From Nonomuraea corallina (GTDB lineage Bacteria > Actinomycetota > Actinomycetes > Streptosporangiales > Streptosporangiaceae): a DNA stretch of 64,000 nucleotides. The stretch spans positions 1-64,000 of the forward strand of contig NZ_JAPNNL010000010.1 of the NCBI RefSeq assembly GCF_027620315.1, written 5' to 3'. The stretch's first letter is position 1, and each line of letters starts with the position of its first letter. Shown piece after piece: positions 25,300 to 33,757 of this stretch. The position numbers and the translations under genes were made by a program. Under the pieces are notes generated by a model. That model was given only the letters and a program-made list of their open reading frames with translations, searched no databases and was not told the DNA's origin.

Positions 25300-26601
25300 T
25301 CAGGCGTGCGCCACGGCGGGGCGCTTGAACCCGAAGTGCTCGCGGAGCGTGCTGCCCTCGTACTCGGTGCGGAACAGGCCGCGGCGCCGCAGCTCCGGCA
25401 CGACGTGATCGACGAAATCCGTCAGGCCGCCGGGCAGGGTCGGGGGCATGACGTTGAAGCCGTCGGCGGCGCCCTTGGTGAACCACTCCTCGATCTCGTC
25501 GGCGATCTGCTCCGGGGTGCCCGCCACCACGCGGTGTCCCCGGTTGCCGGCCAGGCGGCCGATCAGCTGCCGCATGGTCAGGTTCTCCCGCCTGGCCATG
25601 GCCATGACGACGCCGGCCCGGCTGCGCTGGCCCTCGTTCACTCCCGGGATCTCGGGCAGCTGCTCGTCGAGGGGGTGGTCCGTGAGGTCGACGCCGAGGA
25701 CCTCGGACAGCGCGCCGACAGCCGACTCGGGGACGACGAGCGCGCCGAGCTCCTCCCGCAGCCGCGTCGCCTCGGCCTCGGTGGAGCCGATGATGGGCGA
25801 CAGGCCCGGCAGGATGACCACGTCGTCGTGGTCCCGGCCGTACTTCGCCAGCCGGCCCTTGAAGTCGGCGTAGAACGCGAGGGCCGAGTAGATGACCGGC
25901 TGGGCGGTGAAGACCGCTTCGGCGTAGCGGGCGGCGAACTCCTTGCCGTCCTCGGAGGAGCCCGCCTGGACCAGCACCGGCCGGCCCTGCGGGGGGCGGG
26001 GGATGTTCAGCGGGCCGTGGACCCTGAACAGGTCGCCCTCGTGGTCGACCGCGTGGACCTTGTCCTTGTCGACGTAGACGCCCTGGTCCTGGTCGGCGAC
26101 GATGGCGTCGTCCGCCCAGCTGTCCCAGAGCTTGGTCACCACGTCGACGAACTCGTTCGCCCGGACATACCGGTCGGCGTGGGCGGGCAGGCCCCCGCCG
26201 AAGTTGCGCGCCTCCGACTCGAAGGCCGAGGTGACCATGTTCCAACCGGCGCGGCCACGGCTGATGTGGTCCAGCGACGCGAACTTGCGCGCCACGTTGA
26301 ACGGTTCGTTGTAGGTGGTGGACACGGTCCCGATCAGGCCCACGTGCTCGGTCACCGCCGCCATCGCCGACAGCATCGTCACCGGCTCCAGCCCGCCCAG
26401 GGTGTGGTACTTGATGTCCCCCCAGAAGGACAGGGAGTCGGCCAGGAACACCGAGTCGAGCTTGCCCCGCTCGGCGATCTGGGCCAGCTCCTGGTAGTGC
26501 CGGATGTCGGTGACCCGGGAGGGGTCCGTGCCCGAGGTGCGCCAGGCGGCCTCGTGGTGGCCGACGCCCATGAGGAAGGCGTTCAGATGGAGCTTTCTCA
26601 T
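25300..26601 (-). CDS. FMN-dependent monooxygenase of the NtaA/SnaA/DszA (LLM) family
   Basis: A 433-residue luciferase-like monooxygenase using FMNH2 from a separate reductase. Family features: NAFLMGVGHHEAAWR at the N-terminus, the substrate-side FLADSLSFWGD, the LIGTVSTTYNEPF segment with the VARKFASLDHISRGRAGWN motif, and VLVQAGSS...GKEFAARYAEAVF near the middle. Relatives oxidise nitrilotriacetate, EDTA, dibenzothiophene sulfone or pristinamycin, so the exact substrate is open. ATG 26601 is preferred (GGAGG at 5-bp spacing). Its promoter has the same paired dyads as the reductase and transporter. Confidence 0.92.
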   Translation of the reverse strand: MRKLHLNAFLMGVGHHEAAWRTSGTDPSRVTDIRHYQELAQIAERGKLDSVFLADSLSFWGDIKYHTLGGLEPVTMLSAMAAVTEHVGLIGTVSTTYNEPFNVARKFASLDHISRGRAGWNMVTSAFESEARNFGGGLPAHADRYVRANEFVDVVTKLWDSWADDAIVADQDQGVYVDKDKVHAVDHEGDLFRVHGPLNIPRPPQGRPVLVQAGSSEDGKEFAARYAEAVFTAQPVIYSALAFYADFKGRLAKYGRDHDDVVILPGLSPIIGSTEAEATRLREELGALVVPESAVGALSEVLGVDLTDHPLDEQLPEIPGVNEGQRSRAGVVMAMARRENLTMRQLIGRLAGNRGHRVVAGTPEQIADEIEEWFTKGAADGFNVMPPTLPGGLTDFVDHVVPELRRRGLFRTEYEGSTLREHFGFKRPAVAHA

Positions 26602-26622
26602 CTCATCCTCCAACCACAGAGT

Positions 26623-26659
26623 GTTTCCTATGAGGAAACACGGTTTTGCCTATGGAGAC
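26623..26659 (-). promoter_or_regulatory. Tandem 17-bp dyads upstream of the monooxygenase
   Basis: GTTTCC-TATGA-GGAAAC (26623-26639), perfect and extended to 8-bp arms, plus a weaker GTTTTG-CCTAT-GGAGAC (26643-26659); centres are 20 bp apart. It starts 21 bp upstream of the monooxygenase start. Confidence 0.65.
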
Positions 26660-26732
26660 TAGCAGCTAGAGGATCATGAGGTCGATGACGGAACGCGGCC
26701 CGATCCGCTGGACATTTGGCATGCTCCCGCGA

Positions 26733-26769
26733 GATCCTAAAGTGGAAACGTTGTTTCTCTAGGCGTAAC
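26733..26769 (+). promoter_or_regulatory. Tandem 17-bp dyads upstream of the RCCR-like gene
   Basis: GATCCT-AAAGT-GGAAAC (26733-26749) and GTTTCT-CTAGG-CGTAAC (26753-26769), centres 20 bp apart, 62 bp before the start. Weaker in symmetry than the other pairs but with the same half-sites and geometry. Confidence 0.5.
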
Positions 26770-26831
26770 GCCCAGTCGGTGCCGAGTCGGAGTTCCACGC
26801 CTGGGAACCGCTGTCGAACAGGAGTCACGTC

Positions 26832-27650
26832 GTGAACGAAACGCTCCAGAACGTGGAAGAGATGGTCGGCCAGTCGCCGGTCGTCGACGTCACCGAGGGC
26901 TTCGAGCAGTGGCAGGATCTGCTCGGTGAGCTGACAGCCAAGATCGAGGCCCGGTTCGAGCTGACCCGCGACCCGTCCACCGAATCCCTCGAGTCGTACG
27001 GCACCTATCCCGAGGGCGCGGGCGGCAGGCTCGCCGGCTTCAGCGGCCCGGAGATCGACTGGATGGTCCACTCCTGGATCGGCAACCCGAAGGCGAGCTT
27101 CGTCAACCTGCACCTGACGGTCTGGCTCGGCCCGCACGTCCGGGTCCCGCACCTCGGCATCGCGCTGCTGCTCTGGCCCGAAGGCTGGTTCTACGTCGAC
27201 GCCATCCCGCGCGGCGACCTCGTCGGCGACACGGACTACTACGACCGCTACTACACCCCCAACGAGGCGGACTGGCTGGAGCACCGGCGCGAGCACGAGG
27301 ACTTCGTCTGGTTCACCAGCCCCACCGCGTTCATCCGGGCCAGCCTCTCCCCGACGGCGTACTGCTACTCCTTCCCCGCCACCCAGGCCAACATCGAGGT
27401 CGTGCGCGACGTGCTGCACCGGCGGGTCGACCAGTGGCTGCGGTGGGTGGACGAGGCCGAGCCCGTACCGGTCGAGGAGCGGGCCGCGCTGGCCGAGCGC
27501 GACCTGGCCATCCGCAGGAACATCGCCGAACGCGACCCGGCGAACGTCATGGGCGTCAAGCTGTTCGGCCAGGAGACCACCGACCTGCTGGTGCGCTCCC
27601 TATGGGGCGGCGACCGCGAGCTGCCCAGGCCCATGGGACCGGGCGCGTGA
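26832..27650 (+). CDS. Red chlorophyll catabolite reductase (RCCR)-like protein
   Basis: A 272-residue soluble protein. The central part closely follows plant RCCR: a WMVHSWIGNP strand, a WFYVDAIPRGDLVGDTDYYDRYY motif corresponding to the plant proline-arginine-lysine-aspartate segment ahead of DYLKEYY, and FIRASLSPTAY corresponding to FVRSAFSPTA. RCCR belongs to the ferredoxin-dependent bilin reductase fold and reduces an open-chain tetrapyrrole in chlorophyll breakdown. The bacterial substrate is unknown. An Arg/Glu-rich C-terminal ~55 residues are an extension not needed for the match. GTG start at 26832. Divergent from the monooxygenase and sharing its operator type. Confidence 0.7.
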   Translation: MNETLQNVEEMVGQSPVVDVTEGFEQWQDLLGELTAKIEARFELTRDPSTESLESYGTYPEGAGGRLAGFSGPEIDWMVHSWIGNPKASFVNLHLTVWLGPHVRVPHLGIALLLWPEGWFYVDAIPRGDLVGDTDYYDRYYTPNEADWLEHRREHEDFVWFTSPTAFIRASLSPTAYCYSFPATQANIEVVRDVLHRRVDQWLRWVDEAEPVPVEERAALAERDLAIRRNIAERDPANVMGVKLFGQETTDLLVRSLWGGDRELPRPMGPGA

Positions 27651-27740
27651 CCAGCCGCGGCTCCTGACCGGGCGGACCGCGTGGGCGGCCGACCACCGCA
27701 CGCTCGGGTTCGGGGTCGAACAGGAGGCCGCGCCTGGCCC

Positions 27741-28583
27741 TCAGTCTCGGAGGTGGATCGGCGACTCGGCCGCGAAGAACTCGGCGATCGTCCTGGCGAG
27801 CGCCTCGGGATGGGTGAGCGGGGATGCGTGCCCGGCGCCGGGCAGCTCGCGTACCCGCGCGCGGGGGACGTGGCCGGCCACGTGCCGCGCGCCGGCGCGG
27901 TAGAAGGGCATGGTCGCGGATCCGTGCACCACCAGCACGGGTGCGGAGATCGCGCCGAGCACGGCCGGGCCCTCCGCGGTGGGGCCTCGGTACGCCCCCA
28001 CCTGCCGGAGCATGGTGAGCAGGTGGGGGACATAGCGGCTCGCCGCCTCGAAGTAGCCGGCGTCCTCGGCCACGGCCATCTCCCCGGCGGTGAAGGGCCC
28101 ACCGGCGAACGCGCGGACCGCCGCCCCCAGGTCGCCCGCGGCGGCCAGCTCTCCCATCCTGGCGACGGCCTCGCCGATGACCGCCTGCTCCCTCTCGTCC
28201 ATCAGGCCCCGCATCGGCGGCTCCACGGCGACCACCGCGTCCACCGCGCCGGATCGCGCCGCCGCGACGAGCGCCAGGTTGGCGCCGGCGGACCAGCCCA
28301 CCAGTCCGGCCGGCCCTTCGATGCCGCCGAGGTAGGCGAGGACGTCGTCGACCTGCCGGCCCGGGCCGAGGTCGGGGTGGTCTCCGCTGAGGCCGCGGCC
28401 GCGCATGCTCGGCAGATGGCAGGTGAACCGGCCCGTGAGGTGCTCCAGCAGCCGGTTCCAGTCGAGGTCGCCGTCACCGATGCCGCCGTGCAGGAACACC
28501 AGGGGCCGCCCCCGGCCGTGCACGGTGGCGCCGATGGTGACGCCGTCGGGGCTGGTGACGTAGTGCGTGCCCGGTTTCTTCAT
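27741..28583 (-). CDS. Alpha/beta hydrolase
   Basis: A 280-residue alpha/beta hydrolase with the HGGIGDGDLDWN oxyanion region near residue 32, nucleophile elbow GWSAGA near 97, an Asp-side strand at PVLVVHGSATMPF, and catalytic His in GAGHASPLTHPEAL near 255. Substrate not deducible. It lies downstream of, and is oriented like, a TetR gene, with two GTAAA-N4-TTTAC dyads in between, so it is very likely the TetR target. Confidence 0.85.
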   Translation of the reverse strand: MKKPGTHYVTSPDGVTIGATVHGRGRPLVFLHGGIGDGDLDWNRLLEHLTGRFTCHLPSMRGRGLSGDHPDLGPGRQVDDVLAYLGGIEGPAGLVGWSAGANLALVAAARSGAVDAVVAVEPPMRGLMDEREQAVIGEAVARMGELAAAGDLGAAVRAFAGGPFTAGEMAVAEDAGYFEAASRYVPHLLTMLRQVGAYRGPTAEGPAVLGAISAPVLVVHGSATMPFYRAGARHVAGHVPRARVRELPGAGHASPLTHPEALARTIAEFFAAESPIHLRD

Positions 28584-28600
28584 GGCAGACCCCAGAGGGG

Positions 28601-28614
28601 GTAAACAGGTTTAC
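28601..28614 (-). promoter_or_regulatory. TetR-type operator 1 (GTAAA-N4-TTTAC)
   Basis: GTAAACAGGTTTAC, 18 bp upstream of the hydrolase start. Shares the pattern with the site at 28646-28659. Confidence 0.6.
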
Positions 28615-28645
28615 ATCGGCACGGTAGCGTCTCACCGGCGAGTAA

Positions 28646-28659
28646 GTAAATACGTTTAC
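28646..28659 (-). promoter_or_regulatory. TetR-type operator 2 overlapping the TetR stop codon
   Basis: GTAAATACGTTTAC, extended to AAGTAAA-N4-TTTACTT. It overlaps the stop codon of the TetR gene, so the hydrolase promoter must lie in the 72-bp gap. Confidence 0.6.
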
Positions 28660-29297
28660 TTGGCGTCTTCCCCGGCGCTGCCGTACAGCAGGGCCCGCAC
28701 ACCCTGACGGACGTACTCGATCACCTGCTCGGGCGGCGCGGTGGCCAGCCGTCCCTGCGGTGATGCCCACCGCAACACCCTGATCCCGGCGAGAAACGCG
28801 GCGGCCAGCTCCGCGCGCAGCCGCGGGTCGTCACCGGCCGCGACCGTGGCGAACGGCCCGACGACGGTGTTCTCTGCGTAGTCCCGCACCTTCTGAGGCA
28901 GCCCCTCCTCCTCGGAGTCCTTCCCGATGAGCCGCCAGACCGTGAGCAGGTCGTCCAGGCCGGGCGAGTCCCGCGCGCCGGACACCAGCAGCTCGGCCAT
29001 CCGGGCGGGCAGCTCCTCGGCCGGCACGTCCAGCCGCCCGAACATCCCCGAGTCCGCGGCCGCCGCCGCGTACAGCCCCGCCTTCGACCCGAAGTACCGG
29101 TACACCAGGGCGACGTTGACACCGGCCTCCCCGGCGAGGTCCCGGACGCTGACATCCTCGAACCGCTCACGGGCGAACCGCCGGCGGGCCACCTCCAGCA
29201 GCGCCTGCCGCGTCGCCTCGGCGTCCCGGCGCCGCCGCGGCGACGCCGCCGTGCCCCTGGAGCTCGATTCCTCCGCCGCCATCACCGTCACCACCAT
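28656..29297 (-). CDS. TetR-family transcriptional regulator
   Basis: A 213-residue regulator. The HTH is ARERFEDVSVRDLAGEAGVNVALVYRYFGSK (viewed as helix-turn-helix at residues ~42-70), followed by a helical ligand-binding domain. ATG at 29297; an internal ATG at 29282 is possible. It is followed 72 bp later by an alpha/beta hydrolase gene with two matching dyads, a typical local repressor arrangement. Confidence 0.88.
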   Translation of the reverse strand: MVVTVMAAEESSSRGTAASPRRRRDAEATRQALLEVARRRFARERFEDVSVRDLAGEAGVNVALVYRYFGSKAGLYAAAAADSGMFGRLDVPAEELPARMAELLVSGARDSPGLDDLLTVWRLIGKDSEEEGLPQKVRDYAENTVVGPFATVAAGDDPRLRAELAAAFLAGIRVLRWASPQGRLATAPPEQVIEYVRQGVRALLYGSAGEDAK

Positions 29298-29499
29298 GAC
29301 TCGACGTCAACGGGGGCAACGCTAGCCGACGTCCACCTTTCTCTCCGGCCAGGGCTTGCGCTTACCTTACGAAAAGGCTCCATCGCCGATTTACCCCGAG
29401 AAAAAGGAACCGCGCCCACGGCGTCATCGTTGATCGGTTGAGCGGCACTCATCCGGGATCGATGACCGACCATGGATGGCACAGGCCGTCTGGCAGCGA

Positions 29500-29513
29500 C
29501 TTCGGACGAAGGG
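29500..29513 (+). promoter_or_regulatory. Dyad CTTCGGACGAAGGG, shared with TetR promoter at 38.0 kb
   Basis: The core CTTCG-GA-CGAAG is palindromic. The identical 14-mer recurs at 37983-37996 upstream of the TetR gene, suggesting one regulator for both. Confidence 0.45.
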
Positions 29514-29623
29514 CGACGCCCCTCCGGTGGAGCCGGGCGAAGACGCCTGATCGTGCGTACTTACCGCTCGCCAAGTCGAGCGTAGAGAGACGCCGTAGCA
29601 CCCGTCAAGGCGTTGGACATTCC

Positions 29624-29641
29624 ACTTAGCGAGCGCTCACT
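29624..29641 (+). promoter_or_regulatory. ACTTAGCGA-type operator
   Basis: ACTTAGCGAGCGCTCACT, an imperfect palindrome of TetR style. Related sites occur at 33591-33608 (reverse orientation) and 38982-38999. Confidence 0.5.
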
Positions 29642-29812
29642 CTTGACGGGCGGACCGGTCCAGATTAGCGTCTCAGCACCTCATCGCCGCGGAAGGCCGG
29701 CCGCTCATGACCGGCCGAACGCGGCCGCATCCGGACGCCATCGCCGGGCCGGGCTGCTGCCCCGCAACCCCACCAGACCTGTACGACAGAACCACAAGGC
29801 GGTCTCTCCCCG

Positions 29813-30937
29813 ATGATCAGCAAGACCTTCGTCAGCAGTGAATCCCCCGGCGCGCGACGGGCCGGGGCGGGCGGCATGCCGTGCCAGGGCGTCTACTACG
29901 CGCCCGAAGCCGTACGACCGCGCATCGCGATGATCGCCACGCACTTCCAGATCGACTTCTCCGAGCACTACCTGGCCGAGCACATGGCCGAGCGGGGCAT
30001 CGGATTCCTGGGCTGGAACACGCGCTACCGCGGCTACGAGTCGGAGTTCGTCCTCGACCGGGCCCTGGTGGACCTGGGCGTCGGCGTGCGCTGGCTCAAG
30101 GAGGAGGCCGGGGTCGAGCACGTGGTCCTGCTCGGCAACTCCGGGGGCGGGTCGCTCATGGCGGCCTACCACGCGCAGGCGGTCGAGCCGTCCGTGCGCC
30201 CGGGGATCGGCCTGCCGCCGGCGCCCGGCGTGGACGAGCTGATCCCCGGCGACGCGTACGTGTCCCTCGCCGCGCACCTCGGCCGGCCGGAGGTGATCAC
30301 CGCGTGGATGGACCCGGCCGTCGTCGACGAGCACGACCCGACGCTGACCGACCCGGAGCTCGACCTGTTCAACCCGGACAACGGCCCCCCGTTCTCGCCG
30401 GAGTTCCTGGCCCGCTACCGCGCCGCGCAGGTCGCGCGCAACCACCGGATCACCGCCTGGGCCAAGGCCGAACTGGCCAGGATCCAGGCGCTGGGCTTCC
30501 AGGACCGGCCGTTCAGCGTGCAGCGGGTGTGGGCCGACCCGCGCATGGTCGACTCGTCCCTGGACCCGTCCAACCGCCCGGACAACGCCTGCTACCGGGG
30601 CGATCCGGCCGTCGCGAACCGCTCGGGCCGGGGCCTGGGCCACGAGACGTCGCTGCGCAACTGGCTGGGCATGTGGAGCCTGAGCGAGTCGCAGTGCCGG
30701 GCCGAGGAGCATCTGGCCAAGGTGAAGGTGCCCGCGATCGTCATCAACCCGGACGCGGACGCGGGGGTGTACCCGAGCGACGCCGACGGGCTGTACGCCG
30801 CCATCGCGAGCGACGACAAGCAGCGGCTCGACCTGCCCGGCGACCACTACTTCGAGAACCCGCCGGGAGCCCGCGCACGGGTCGCCGACGTCATCACCCG
30901 GTGGATCGCCGAACGGTTCCCCGTCTCCTGGCCGTGA
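29813..30937 (+). CDS. Alpha/beta hydrolase (candidate ester hydrolase of the catabolic island)
   Basis: A 374-residue hydrolase with nucleophile elbow GNSGGGS near residue 112, an aspartate in VINPDADAGVYPSD near 311 and a final His in LPGDHYFENPPG near 343, giving a full triad. The ~200-residue insert between elbow and acid is unusually long. Its location next to aldolase, ligase, transporter and dioxygenase genes, and its shared motif with them, suggest it cleaves an ester before ring oxidation. Rhodococcus phthalate loci carry a monoester hydrolase (PatE) in the same role; orthology here is not shown. Confidence 0.75.
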   Translation: MISKTFVSSESPGARRAGAGGMPCQGVYYAPEAVRPRIAMIATHFQIDFSEHYLAEHMAERGIGFLGWNTRYRGYESEFVLDRALVDLGVGVRWLKEEAGVEHVVLLGNSGGGSLMAAYHAQAVEPSVRPGIGLPPAPGVDELIPGDAYVSLAAHLGRPEVITAWMDPAVVDEHDPTLTDPELDLFNPDNGPPFSPEFLARYRAAQVARNHRITAWAKAELARIQALGFQDRPFSVQRVWADPRMVDSSLDPSNRPDNACYRGDPAVANRSGRGLGHETSLRNWLGMWSLSESQCRAEEHLAKVKVPAIVINPDADAGVYPSDADGLYAAIASDDKQRLDLPGDHYFENPPGARARVADVITRWIAERFPVSWP

Positions 30938-30966
30938 CCGGTCGGGCCGCCTTCCCGTGACGGCGG

Positions 30967-31002
30967 CCGGGGAGCCCGTCCAGGATCGGAGGGGCTCCCC
31001 GG
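30967..31002. terminator. Bidirectional hairpin terminator
   Basis: CCGGGGAGCCC (30967-30977) pairs perfectly with 30992-31002 between the convergent hydrolase and acyl-CoA ligase genes. Confidence 0.75.
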
Positions 31003-31012
31003 CGCGGCCCGG

Positions 31013-32659
31013 TCACGGCCGCCGGACGTCCAGCTTCCCCTCCGCGTAGATCGCCCGCATGCGCTTCTTGTCGTACTTGCCGACGCTGGTCAGCGGCAGC
31101 TCGTCGAGCAGCACCCAGCGCTCGGGGACCCACCACTTGGGCACCGTGCCGATCAGCGCCTCGCGCAGGTCCGCGAGGGTCGTCCGGGCGCCGTCCCGCA
31201 TCACGACCAGGACGCAGGGGCGTTCGTCCCAGCGGTCGTCGGGCACGCCGATCACCGCCGCCTGGAGGACGTCGGGATGCCGGGCGACCGCGAGCTCCAG
31301 CTCGTTGGAGGAGATCCATTCGCCGCCGGACTTGATGACGTCCTTGGCCCGGTCGGTGAGGGTCACGTACCCGAGCGGGTCGAGCGTGCCGACGTCCCCG
31401 GTGCGCAGCCAGCCGTCGCGGAACTTGTCGCCGGCGTCGGCGCGGTGGTAGGAGTCGGCGATCCAGGGGCCGCGCAGCTCGAACTCGCCGACGGCGCGGC
31501 CGTCGGCGGGCAGCGGTTCGCCGGTGTCGGGCTGGACGAGGCGGATCTCGACGCCGGCCAGGACCCGGCCCTGGTTGTCGGCGCGGCGATCGGGGTCGGC
31601 GTCCTCCTCGGCCCGCGGCGGGCGGTTGAGCGTGACCAGCGGCGAGGTCTCGGTCATGCCCCAGCCCTGCAGCGCCTCCACGCCGTAACGCTCTTTGAGC
31701 CCGGTGCGCAGCGTCCTCGGGATGGGCGCGCCGCCGAGGACGACGCGGTCGAGCGTCCCCAGGTCACGCGAGGGGTCGGCGTCGAGGTGGTTGAGGATCT
31801 CGTTCCACACGGTGGGCACGCCGTTGGAGAACGTCGGCCGGTGCCGCCCGATCGCCTCGACCACCGTCGCGGGGTCCACCCAGCGGTTGCACAGGAGCAG
31901 GTCGCCTCCGGCCCAGAAGGTCGCGTACGGGTAGCCCCACGCGTTGGCGTGGAACATCGGCGTGATGATGTAGCCGTGGTCCCGGGAGCTCAGCGCGACG
32001 GCGTTGGCCGTGCACAGCGACATCGCGTGGATCCAGATCGACCGGTGGCTGTAGGCGACGCCCTTGGGATCGCCGGTGGTCCCGGTCGTGAAGCACAGAG
32101 TCGCGGGCGCCTTCTCGTGGACCTCCGGCCAGGCGTAGGCGGTGGGCTGCCCGGCGACGACCTCGTCGTAGCGCAGTGCCTCTCCCGGCCAGGCGTCCGG
32201 CTCGCCCTGCGCGTCCGCGCCGACCACGATGACCGTGCGCACCGTCGGGAGGCGGTCGGCGATCCCGGCCAGCAGGCCCAGGAACGAGGCGTCGGCGACG
32301 ATCACCTCGTCGGCGGCGTGGTTGATGGTGAACACCAGCTGTTCCGCCGACAGCCGCGGATTGATGGTGTGCAGCAGCGCGCCCATGGCCGGGACCGCGA
32401 AGTACGCCTCCAGGTGCTCGCGGGTGTTCCACATCAGCGAGCCGACGACGGAACCGGCCCGGACGCCCAGCGCGTGCAGGCCGTGCGCGAGAGCCGCGAC
32501 CCGCCCGTCGAGATCGCCGTAGCGCAGTTCGGACGCGTCGTCGCCGACCGTCCGGACCGAACGCCCGGAATGCCACGTCGAGCCGTGGCGCAGGATGTGG
32601 GTGACGGTCAGGTCGCCGTCGCCGATGTTGCTCAGCGGGCTGATCTGTGGGCGGTTCAC
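31013..32659 (-). CDS. AMP-dependent acyl-CoA synthetase/ligase
   Basis: A 548-residue adenylate-forming enzyme of the medium/long-chain acyl-CoA ligase type. The P-loop-like FTTGTTGDPKGVAYSH lies near residue 180, the A5 block GWGMTETSP near 333, the A7 block GWLRTGDVG near 416 and the A10 lysine in PLTSVGKYDKKRMR near 530. It activates a carboxylate to its CoA thioester. Start at 32659 overlaps the aldolase stop (ATGA), so the two are co-translated. In the island it could activate the acid derived from an alcohol side chain, an inference. Confidence 0.9.
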   Translation of the reverse strand: MNRPQISPLSNIGDGDLTVTHILRHGSTWHSGRSVRTVGDDASELRYGDLDGRVAALAHGLHALGVRAGSVVGSLMWNTREHLEAYFAVPAMGALLHTINPRLSAEQLVFTINHAADEVIVADASFLGLLAGIADRLPTVRTVIVVGADAQGEPDAWPGEALRYDEVVAGQPTAYAWPEVHEKAPATLCFTTGTTGDPKGVAYSHRSIWIHAMSLCTANAVALSSRDHGYIITPMFHANAWGYPYATFWAGGDLLLCNRWVDPATVVEAIGRHRPTFSNGVPTVWNEILNHLDADPSRDLGTLDRVVLGGAPIPRTLRTGLKERYGVEALQGWGMTETSPLVTLNRPPRAEEDADPDRRADNQGRVLAGVEIRLVQPDTGEPLPADGRAVGEFELRGPWIADSYHRADAGDKFRDGWLRTGDVGTLDPLGYVTLTDRAKDVIKSGGEWISSNELELAVARHPDVLQAAVIGVPDDRWDERPCVLVVMRDGARTTLADLREALIGTVPKWWVPERWVLLDELPLTSVGKYDKKRMRAIYAEGKLDVRRP

Positions 32660-33417
32660 GGCAGTTCTCCCTCGTGGAGTCGGGCGAGTTCGTGGCGCCA
32701 GGCCGCCCCCAGGTTGAGGCCGGAGCCGAGGTTCGGCAGCTCGGCCCGGTCCTCCTCGGGGATGGGCCGCGGGGTGCCGCCCGCGGCGGCGACGGAGAGC
32801 GAGATCGACGCGATGGCCTGGACCGACGCGGCGCGCAGCACGGCCTCGGCCACGGAGGCGCCGACGGTGGTCAGGCCGTGGCCGCGCATGACCACCGCGT
32901 GGCGCGGGCCGAGCGCGTCGGCGACCTCGTCGCCGAGGCCGGGCGTGTGGACCAGTACGGCCCGTGGATACACCGGGACGCCGTCGGCCGCCAGGGCGGC
33001 GCCGGGGATGTCGTAGGCGCCGACGACGGGAAGGATCGGCAGTCCCGCGAGGTCGGCGACGACGACGTCACGCGGGTGCGCGTGCACGACGCACGCGACG
33101 TCCGGCCGGCGTTCCAGGACCCGGGCGTGCAGAGGCAGCTCGAACGGCGGGGTGTAGCCGCCGTCGAGCTCGCCGTCGGCGCCGGGCCGGCCGGCCAGGT
33201 CGACGAGCCTGACGTCTTCGGCGGTCGTGTACGCCAGCCCGCGCTCGTGCGGGCCGCGGCACCGGATCAGCAGGCGTGAGGCGCCGACGCGCACGCTGAT
33301 GTGGCCGAGTATGCCGGGAGCCAACCGCCGGGCGGCGAGGACCCGGCAGCCTTCGGCGATCTCCCGGCGCAGCGGGCCGAGTCCGGCCGGGTCCGGTTCG
33401 GGGGCCGGTTCGAACAC
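32656..33417 (-). CDS. Class II aldolase/adducin-family protein (candidate decarboxylase)
   Basis: A 253-residue class II aldolase fold protein. The zinc histidines are in VVHAHPRDVV and MRGHGLTTVG; the N-terminal GHISVRVG turn and acidic ELPLHARVL are also present. This family includes fuculose aldolase and the 3,4-dihydroxyphthalate decarboxylase (PhtC) of actinobacterial phthalate degradation. GTG at 33417 is chosen for AAGGAG eight bases upstream; longer in-frame extension upstream is not protein-like. It heads an operon with the acyl-CoA ligase and is divergent from the transporter. Confidence 0.8.
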   Translation of the reverse strand: MFEPAPEPDPAGLGPLRREIAEGCRVLAARRLAPGILGHISVRVGASRLLIRCRGPHERGLAYTTAEDVRLVDLAGRPGADGELDGGYTPPFELPLHARVLERRPDVACVVHAHPRDVVVADLAGLPILPVVGAYDIPGAALAADGVPVYPRAVLVHTPGLGDEVADALGPRHAVVMRGHGLTTVGASVAEAVLRAASVQAIASISLSVAAAGGTPRPIPEEDRAELPNLGSGLNLGAAWRHELARLHEGELP

Positions 33418-33495
33418 CTCGTGTTCTCCTTGGGATCGCGGGTGCCCCGCGGCCGGACCTTCCCGTCGCGACGGTTGACGAGGAGGGGCCCGCCG

Positions 33496-33532
33496 CCGGA
33501 CAATACTTCTGTTCAGCAGAAAATGATTCTGC
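33496..33532 (-). promoter_or_regulatory. IclR-style dyad pair upstream of the aldolase/ligase operon
   Basis: GCAGAA-AATGA-TTCTGC (33516-33532) with a weak partner CCGGAC-AATAC-TTCTGT (33496-33512) 20 bp away. Same half-sites as at 33.78 and 40.2 kb. Confidence 0.6.
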
Positions 33533-33590
33533 CGTGCTGAGGTCGCCCGGTCAATGCGGGGATTGACCCGCCGATCGACTCGCCCTACCT

Positions 33591-33608
33591 TCTGAGCGAG
33601 CGATAAGT
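33591..33608 (-). promoter_or_regulatory. ACTTAKCG-type operator in the aldolase/transporter intergenic region
   Basis: Minus strand ACTTATCGCTCGCTCAGA, related to ACTTAGCGAGCGCTCACT (29.6 kb) and ACTTAGCGATCGCTAGCT (39.0 kb). The 448-bp gap 33418-33865 contains no gene, only these sites and two promoters. Confidence 0.45.
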
Positions 33609-33757
33609 AAGTCCCGCTCCACCCGGCGGTCTCCACGTCACCGAGCCGCCCGGACACCCCGGCGAGTCCCGGTCGGCGCCCATGCGATGCACTGGACGGT
33701 GACCCCGGACCCTCACCCCTGCACGACCACGACGACGCCCCGCCCCAGCCCTCGACG

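Larger units (their letters stand above)
29298..29812. other. 515-bp intergenic regulatory region before the hydrolase at 29.8 kb
   Basis: No gene was recognised. The stretch is less GC-rich than average and holds two candidate operators, CTTCGGACGAAGGG at 29500-29513 and ACTTAGCGAGCGCTCACT at 29624-29641, annotated separately. Confidence 0.5.
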
